A stretch of DNA of 32,895 bases, taken from assembly GCA_020428115.1 (NCBI GenBank), contig JAGQNJ010000001.1, positions 1-32,895 on the forward strand, read 5' to 3'. Made by a program: the position numbers and the translations under genes. Position 1 is the stretch's first letter. Each line of letters starts with the position of its first letter. The notes under the pieces are model-generated. The model was not told the origin of the DNA, did not search any database, and saw nothing but the letters and a program-made list of their open reading frames with translations. Below are positions 29,667 to 32,895 of the stretch, one piece after another. Origin of the DNA: Candidatus Saccharimonadota bacterium (GTDB lineage: Bacteria > Patescibacteriota > Saccharimonadia > Saccharimonadales > JAGQNJ01).

Positions 29667-29791
29667 CAATTTATTCAAACTATTACAAATATTGCCTGCC
29701 TTAAGATTCGACATTAGTACAGTAAGGGTTCATATTATGCTGTTGTCTAGATTGAATATCACTGCAAGATTACTGAGTAATGGATTGTTAA

Positions 29792-29870
29792 CTTGTTCAA
29801 TAGCTGATGTTTGAAATGCATCAACTATCTTTCACCAAGTAAAGCGTCTCAGCTATGCTGGGGCTTTTTA
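29792..29870 (+). ncRNA. Predicted small RNA, copy 2
   Basis: Relative of the RNA at 28875-28953. CTTGTTCAA (29792-29800) leads into a hairpin pairing 29800-29809 with 29819-29828 around the same loop TTTGAAATG, with the same C-A mismatch inside. CACCAA follows at 29833-29838. The terminator GTCTCAGC/GCTGGGGC (29846-29853, 29857-29864) ends in T-rich sequence. The promoter is less clear than for copy 1. The gap 29654-29948 otherwise holds only the promoter of the DUF5679-like gene. Confidence 0.5.
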
Positions 29871-29948
29871 TTTATAGTCGATATATGCTAATCAAGCGCT
29901 ATGATATAGTAAGTTACGAAATAATAATCGAATCAAAAGGAGTCAGAC

Positions 29949-30140
29949 ATGGTTACAGGATACTGCGTAAAATGCAAGGAAAAAGGCGCTGAACTTTCAG
30001 CACCAGAAATCGTTCAAACTGCAAAAGGTGGCTTTATGGCCAAGGGCAAGCACGAAAAATGTGGCACAACCGTGTGTGCAATGATGTCGAAAGAAAATGC
30101 CGAAAAAGCAATAGAACAAGGCGCAACAAAATCTTACTAA
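29949..30140 (+). CDS. DUF5679-type zinc-ribbon protein, 63 aa
   Basis: Small protein with GYCVKCKEKG at the start and HEKCGTTVC near residues 42-50, fitting a zinc ribbon of the CxxC...HxxC kind. I recall this layout from DUF5679 proteins common in Patescibacteria, where the second pair is usually CxxC. The end is a helical, charged stretch (SKENAEKAIEQGATKSY). AAGGAG lies seven to eight bases before the ATG, so this gene has a normal leader. A strong terminator follows. Function is unknown; nucleic-acid or ribosome contact is a common role for such ribbons. Confidence 0.8.
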   Translation: MVTGYCVKCKEKGAELSAPEIVQTAKGGFMAKGKHEKCGTTVCAMMSKENAEKAIEQGATKSY

Positions 30141-30158
30141 ACTTTGCGCTATCAGCAC

Positions 30159-30190
30159 GAGGACACCATTGTTGGTGTCCTCTTTGTTTT
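30159..30190 (+). terminator. Terminator of the zinc-ribbon gene
   Basis: 9-bp stem GAGGACACC (30159-30167) with GGTGTCCTC (30174-30182), then TTTGTTTT. Confidence 0.88.
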
Positions 30191-30238
30191 GTGGTGAATG
30201 GTAAAATAAGAGCGCATTAAATAAAAGGAGTGGATAAA

Positions 30239-30619
30239 ATGGGAAAATATGTTGATGGATTTGTTCTGGTAGTACCAAAAGGCAAAGAAGCAGAGTATCA
30301 AAAGATGGCGGAAATGGGACGTGATGCCTGGATGAAGCATGGTGCCCTGCAATACTTTGAGTGCCGAGGTGACGACCTCAAGCCGCAGGAGATGGGTGAA
30401 GAAAAGTCACGAACCTTTACGGAAATAGCAGATGCTAGCGGGGATGAAAATGTCTGGTTTTCGTTTATCGTGTTCGAATCTAAACAGCACCGCGATGAAG
30501 TAAACAAAAAAGTAATGGCCGAGATGGAAGAACAGTACAAAGACCACGCAGATTTTGAGATGCCTGTACAAAGTAGCCGAATGGCCTACGGCGGATTTGA
30601 TGTAGCGGTAGAGGGTTGA
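30239..30619 (+). CDS. DUF1428 family protein
   Basis: Ferredoxin-like alpha/beta-barrel-fold protein of unknown function. YVDGFVLVVPKGKEAEYQKM at the N-terminus is the family hallmark. ALQYFECRGDDL, WFSFIVFESKQHRDEVNKKV and a final SRMAYGGFDVAVEG follow in order. Length 126 aa, as usual. The start is ATG at 30239 (MGKYVDG), eight bases after AAAGGAG; the frame start GTG at 30230 overlaps that ribosome binding site and is rejected. Close relatives are often described as general stress or possible monooxygenase-like proteins, without proof. Confidence 0.9.
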   Translation: MGKYVDGFVLVVPKGKEAEYQKMAEMGRDAWMKHGALQYFECRGDDLKPQEMGEEKSRTFTEIADASGDENVWFSFIVFESKQHRDEVNKKVMAEMEEQYKDHADFEMPVQSSRMAYGGFDVAVEG

Positions 30620-30654
30620 TCACCTGTAAGTTGTTGGACATTTCTCTGTAGTGT

Positions 30655-30660
30655 TACTAT
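30655..30660 (+). promoter_or_regulatory. -10 box of the rhodanese gene
   Basis: TACTAT, six bases, ATG 30667. TTGTTG at 30631-30636 with an 18-base spacer is a possible -35. Confidence 0.5.
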
Positions 30661-30666
30661 TTAGGC

Positions 30667-31089
30667 ATGGCAAATTACCAAGGATTTAGACCATATCTAG
30701 CCCACGCACGTGAATGTGTTACCAGTATTGATACAAGCGAGGCAAGCAAACTAATCAGTGTAGACAACGCATCGATCATCCTTGATGTTCGACAGTCAGA
30801 GGAGTACTTTGAGGGGGCAATTCCTGGGGCGATACATATACCACGAGGTGTACTGGAAGAGTGTGTAGAAAGAATCATCCCAGTAAAGAGTGTGCCAATT
30901 ATTGTATATTGTGCAAGTGGCGTAAGATCCGTATTTGCTACACGCAGGCTAGAGGAGATGGACTACATCGATGCTAGAACCATGGATGGTGGCTTCCAGC
31001 GCTGGAAAGATGAAGGCCGAACCTGGATCACACCACAGTATCCAGAACTACCAGCTGGACAGACATATATAGACCAATTTATCGAGTAG
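30667..31089 (+). CDS. Rhodanese-domain sulfurtransferase
   Basis: Single-domain rhodanese of 140 aa that probably moves sulfane sulfur through a cysteine persulfide (family knowledge). ASIILDVRQSEEYFEGAIPG and AIHIPRG are the typical N-terminal part. The active-site loop is VYCASGVRS with Cys near residue 79, and the end MDGGFQRWKDEG is also typical. A C-terminal extension (ITPQYPELPAGQTYIDQFIE) is less common. The 3' end overlaps the convergent fur-family gene by 11 bases. Sulfur transfer next to a metal/peroxide regulator suggests a stress or Fe-S link, which is inference. Confidence 0.92.
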   Translation: MANYQGFRPYLAHARECVTSIDTSEASKLISVDNASIILDVRQSEEYFEGAIPGAIHIPRGVLEECVERIIPVKSVPIIVYCASGVRSVFATRRLEEMDYIDARTMDGGFQRWKDEGRTWITPQYPELPAGQTYIDQFIE

Positions 31090-31516
31090 TCTTAGTCGGT
31101 TTGCAATCGTGGCAGTATCCATCGACTTCAAAGATATGACGGCGTGGTGCAAAATCTGCACGCGCTGCTACATGCTCGATAAACTCATCGATATGCGATT
31201 CATCCTCAATATCAATAATCTTGCCGCACCCAAGGCAACTTAGGTGGTGGTGATGTTTAACAAAATCATCTGAGAGCTCTATCTTGTGTTTCCAGCCAAT
31301 GTACACGCGGTGCACAATACCGAGCTTTTCAAATAACTCGAGATTACGATATACGCTCACGCGGTCCACAGTCCCCTTGGCCTTGGCGAGTATTTTAGCG
31401 ACAGACTGCGGCTCACTGCTTACCAGCAAGCGAAAGGTAGCCTCACGAGCGCGAGTCAGACGGTAGCCGTTGCTTGTAATGATTTGCCTGAAATTGTTAA
31501 TATCATCAGCAGACAT
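31079..31516 (-). CDS. Fur-family metalloregulator
   Basis: Winged-helix repressor of the Fur/Zur/PerR family, 145 aa. The DNA-binding half has NGYRLTRAREATFRLLV and DRVSVYRNLELFEKLGIVHR. The dimerisation half starts near KHHHHLSCLGCGKIIDIED, which carries a His cluster and the structural zinc pair CxxC. The second pair is GYCHDC at the end. The metal (Fe, Zn or peroxide sensing) cannot be told by eye. It is probably autoregulated: the symmetric TTGCAA palindrome upstream covers its -35 box. TATACT, six bases, ATG predicts a leaderless mRNA. Confidence 0.95.
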   Translation of the reverse strand: MSADDINNFRQIITSNGYRLTRAREATFRLLVSSEPQSVAKILAKAKGTVDRVSVYRNLELFEKLGIVHRVYIGWKHKIELSDDFVKHHHHLSCLGCGKIIDIEDESHIDEFIEHVAARADFAPRRHIFEVDGYCHDCKPTKTTR

Positions 31517-31522
31517 GTTTCA

Positions 31523-31565
31523 AGTATACTGTTTATTGCAACAGAATTGCAATATAACGTATATT
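31523..31565. promoter_or_regulatory. Divergent promoters sharing a palindromic Fur-type box
   Basis: ATTGCAA-CAGAA-TTGCAAT (31535-31553) is a perfect 7-5-7 inverted repeat. Its right TTGCAA (31547-31552) is the -35 for the minus-strand fur gene: 18 bases to TATACT at 31523-31528. Its left TTGCAA (31536-31541) is the -35 for a plus-strand promoter: 18 bases to TATATT at 31560-31565. Both promoters therefore cross within one operator. A third TTGCAA lies at 31569-31574. Confidence 0.65.
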
Positions 31566-31572
31566 CTCTTGC

Positions 31573-31666
31573 AACTTGTATACATGCAGTAAACAAGTGT
31601 TGCGAACATAGCTAAAACAGATGTATAGTTATTTGGTGCAGAAAGTCTCGTATGGGAGGCTTTTTT
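31573..31666 (+). ncRNA. Predicted Fur-controlled small RNA, ~95 nt
   Basis: From the plus-strand promoter in the shared operator to a strong terminator there is no reading frame. The region includes a pairing ATAGCT/AGTTAT (near 31610-31632) and TTGGTGCA before the terminator. Position and control resemble iron-responsive small RNAs of other bacteria, but homology is not claimed. The transcript might instead read on into the tRNA genes. Confidence 0.45.
31642..31666 (+). terminator. Terminator before tRNA-Cys
   Basis: AAAGTCTC (31642-31649) pairs with GAGGCTTT (31656-31663), followed by T3; the whole 3' arm ends in T6. Confidence 0.8.
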
Positions 31667-31689
31667 GTTAGAATAGTGAAGTACACTAT

Positions 31690-31763
31690 GGCGCGGTGGC
31701 CGAGGAGTTAGGCAACGGTCTGCAAAACCGTTTACACGAGTGCGAATCTCGTCCGTGCCTCCA
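31690..31763 (+). tRNA. tRNA-Cys (GCA)
   Basis: 74 bases with CCA. Acceptor GGCGCGG/CCGTGCC, anticodon loop CTGCAAA, discriminator U73 as required for Cys. The T-loop reads TGCGAAT, so position 55 is G instead of U. An extended -10 (TGT TAGAAT, 31666-31674) lies upstream. Confidence 0.93.
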
Positions 31764-31766
31764 AGT

Positions 31767-31854
31767 GCGCGGGTGGCGGAATTGGTATACGCGACGGACT
31801 TAAAATCCGTTGGTTGAATAAACCTTGTGGGTTCAAGTCCCACCCCGCGCACCA
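31767..31854 (+). tRNA. tRNA-Leu (TAA)
   Basis: 88 bases, class II with long variable arm, acceptor GCGCGGG/CCCGCGC, anticodon loop CTTAAAA, T-arm GTGGG TTCAAGT CCCAC, CCA encoded. It begins three bases after tRNA-Cys, so the two share a transcript. Confidence 0.97.
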
Positions 31855-31877
31855 AAACACGGATTTTTTCAAGATTT

Positions 31878-31899
31878 GACGGCACAGCCGTCATTTTTT
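31878..31899 (+). terminator. Terminator of the tRNA-Cys/Leu transcript
   Basis: GACGGC (31878-31883), ACA, GCCGTC (31887-31892), then ATTTTTTG. It overlaps the stop codon of the convergent NTase gene. Confidence 0.85.
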
Positions 31900-32718
31900 G
31901 TTGGACATATGCTTCATTCGGCGACTTTCGCCAGTCGCTGGTGTTCTGAGTTTCCAGCCGTCTATCTCAAAGCCACCCATTTTATCTAATACTAATTGCG
32001 TCAAAGCTTTAGCAGAGGAGTACATATCATCTTGACTTTTGTGTTGTAAGGCTTGGAGAAATTGAGCATTAAAATCATTATCGGGGAGTTGTTCAATTTT
32101 GTATCGCAAACGGAAATCTTCCGAAGATAAGAACTTGTACAGTTTAGAGTGTGCGAGTATTTCAGCCCCCATAAACTTCGCATATTTTATTAATAGGTTT
32201 TGCAAAAAAAGATGGTAACTATGCTCAAACGTGGGCTGTTTGGCACTGTAAGTGTCGTCCAGACCGTCAAACTCGTCCCATATTGCGTACTTAGCAACAT
32301 TAGTCCATATATCATCTGGCTTGGTAAACTCCCGTTCCATATAAGTTTTGGCTTGACTAACTAATTTCGCTACCTCGCCATTTTTATCAAACAAGATTTT
32401 ACCAATAACAAACATACGAGCATTTTGCTTACTGTTATTTGCGTAGTCCTCGTCAAGGTATTGCTGGAAAAAGAAAACTGGATTAGCAAAATACTCTATC
32501 AAAGTATCATTGACTAACTCATTGCCACGCTCACGCCAATCTATGTTTGGTGAGAGTATGATGTGTACATCAACATCAGAGTTTTGTGTAGCCGTACCGA
32601 CAACCTGACTTCCTGTTACCAATACCCCCTCAACATAATCTAAATCTCGCCACTTATCTAGAAAAATTTCTAATGCTTGTTGCCAATTATTGGACTTGCT
32701 ATCAACTTCGTTCATCAT
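31891..32718 (-). CDS. Nucleotidyltransferase-domain protein, 275 aa
   Basis: Pol-beta-type NTase resembling aminoglycoside or lincosamide nucleotidyltransferases. The active-site pattern VLVTGSQVVGTATQNSDVDV near residues 34-53 gives Gly-Ser and Asp-x-Asp. A second acidic element could be in the following strand (HIILSPNIDW). The rest is mostly helical (HSYHLFLQNLLIKYAKFMGA). The true substrate is unknown, and a resistance role should not be assumed from the fold. The start is set at ATG 32718: a perfect TATAAT lies six bases upstream and inside the longer frame to GTG 32739, so that frame is rejected. Confidence 0.82.
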   Translation of the reverse strand: MMNEVDSKSNNWQQALEIFLDKWRDLDYVEGVLVTGSQVVGTATQNSDVDVHIILSPNIDWRERGNELVNDTLIEYFANPVFFFQQYLDEDYANNSKQNARMFVIGKILFDKNGEVAKLVSQAKTYMEREFTKPDDIWTNVAKYAIWDEFDGLDDTYSAKQPTFEHSYHLFLQNLLIKYAKFMGAEILAHSKLYKFLSSEDFRLRYKIEQLPDNDFNAQFLQALQHKSQDDMYSSAKALTQLVLDKMGGFEIDGWKLRTPATGESRRMKHMSNKK

Positions 32719-32724
32719 GTAATG

Positions 32725-32730
32725 ATTATA
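32725..32730 (-). promoter_or_regulatory. -10 box of the NTase gene
   Basis: TATAAT, six bases, ATG 32718. It decides the start codon. Confidence 0.65.
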
Positions 32731-32758
32731 CAATTTCACACCTTGTGAACAAAGGGGC

Positions 32759-32777
32759 GTGTCGGCTATGCCGACAC
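32759..32777. repeat. Perfect inverted repeat
   Basis: GTGTCGGC, TAT, GCCGACAC. No T-run follows on either strand, so it is not a standard terminator. Confidence 0.7.
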
Positions 32778-32817
32778 ATATGTCCTAAAAAACAAATTAC
32801 AAACCCCTGCGGAGCAG

Positions 32818-32850
32818 TTCGGCGGGTCGGGTCGGGGGCGACCCGCCGAA
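32818..32850. repeat. 12-bp GC-rich inverted repeat
   Basis: TTCGGCGGGTCG (32818-32829) with CGACCCGCCGAA (32839-32850) around a G-rich loop. It is much richer in GC than its surroundings. No T-run follows. Confidence 0.75.
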
Positions 32851-32871
32851 AATATCATTTCTCACATTTGG

Positions 32872-32880
32872 TGCTAAAAT
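32872..32880 (+). promoter_or_regulatory. Possible extended -10 at the window edge
   Basis: TGC followed by TAAAAT, reading out of the window to the right. The gene it would serve is not visible. Confidence 0.4.
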
Positions 32881-32895
32881 GGGTTCGAGCGTGGG

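Noticed and set aside
31520..31894. Minus-strand frame of 124 codons across tRNA-Cys and tRNA-Leu
   Set aside because: It is antisense to two tRNAs; the peptide has the familiar tRNA-antisense artefact look (VGLEPTRF, DEIRTRV) and no start signals.

Overview
The window looks like a piece of a Patescibacteria/CPR chromosome, most likely Candidatus Saccharibacteria (TM7). This is inferred from tightly packed genes, many small one- or two-helix membrane proteins of unknown function, several extracytoplasmic proteins, and a standard genetic code. TGA is used as a stop, for example in the ATGA overlaps at 7824-7827, 8273-8276 and 8614-8617, which argues against the UGA-recoding CPR groups. Most single genes have no ribosome binding site. 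Instead a -10 box sits 6-7 bases before the start codon, which predicts leaderless mRNAs.

Layout. 1-3957 (minus): tRNA-dihydrouridine synthase (cut by the window edge), two unknown proteins and an ABC-2 exporter pair. 4034-5676: three small unknown or membrane proteins. 5801-7120 (+): a MurC-like ligase. 7117-9210 (minus): a four-gene operon (TsaC/Sua5, MazG-like, Nudix, SDR) joined by 4-base overlaps. 9259-12760: an MscS channel, two HAD-like proteins, a HIT protein and a sugar-type nucleotidyltransferase. 12768-14959 (minus): two membrane-anchored proteins, a MutY-like glycosylase without the iron-sulfur cysteines, and a short pterin-carbinolamine dehydratase. 14996-22257 (minus): a cell-surface block with a 671-aa membrane-anchored propeller-like protein, three small membrane proteins (two of them tandem paralogues), a 923-aa secreted SGNH hydrolase with TSP3-like and SdrD_B-like modules, and two anchored proteins.

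22419-22605 carries tRNA-Phe and tRNA-Gly. The last 21 bases of tRNA-Gly plus two more (23 bp, 22585-22607) recur exactly at 29101-29123. Between the copies lies a 6.5-kb genomic island: the 3' remnant of a large serine recombinase reading into the tRNA, a second broken gene, then a metal-response cluster. The cluster has a CsoR/RcnR-family repressor with C-rich/G-rich operators, a DUF305 protein and a CopB-type P1B ATPase on the plus strand. Facing it on the minus strand are a His-rich membrane-anchored protein, a small cysteine-containing membrane protein, a DsbA-like oxidoreductase and a CDF transporter. The genes together suggest efflux of copper or another transition metal plus thiol/metal handling outside the membrane.

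28840-32895: a predicted small RNA with its own promoter and terminator, which has a structural relative at 29792-29870 outside the island; a nucleotidyltransferase-like gene; a DUF5679-type zinc-ribbon protein; a DUF1428 protein; a rhodanese; and a Fur-family repressor. The Fur promoter shares a symmetric TTGCAA palindrome with a divergent promoter that appears to make another small RNA. Then come tRNA-Cys, tRNA-Leu, a second nucleotidyltransferase and strong palindromes at the window edge.

All calls come from reading the sequence. No database search was run, and family names rest on motif recognition.
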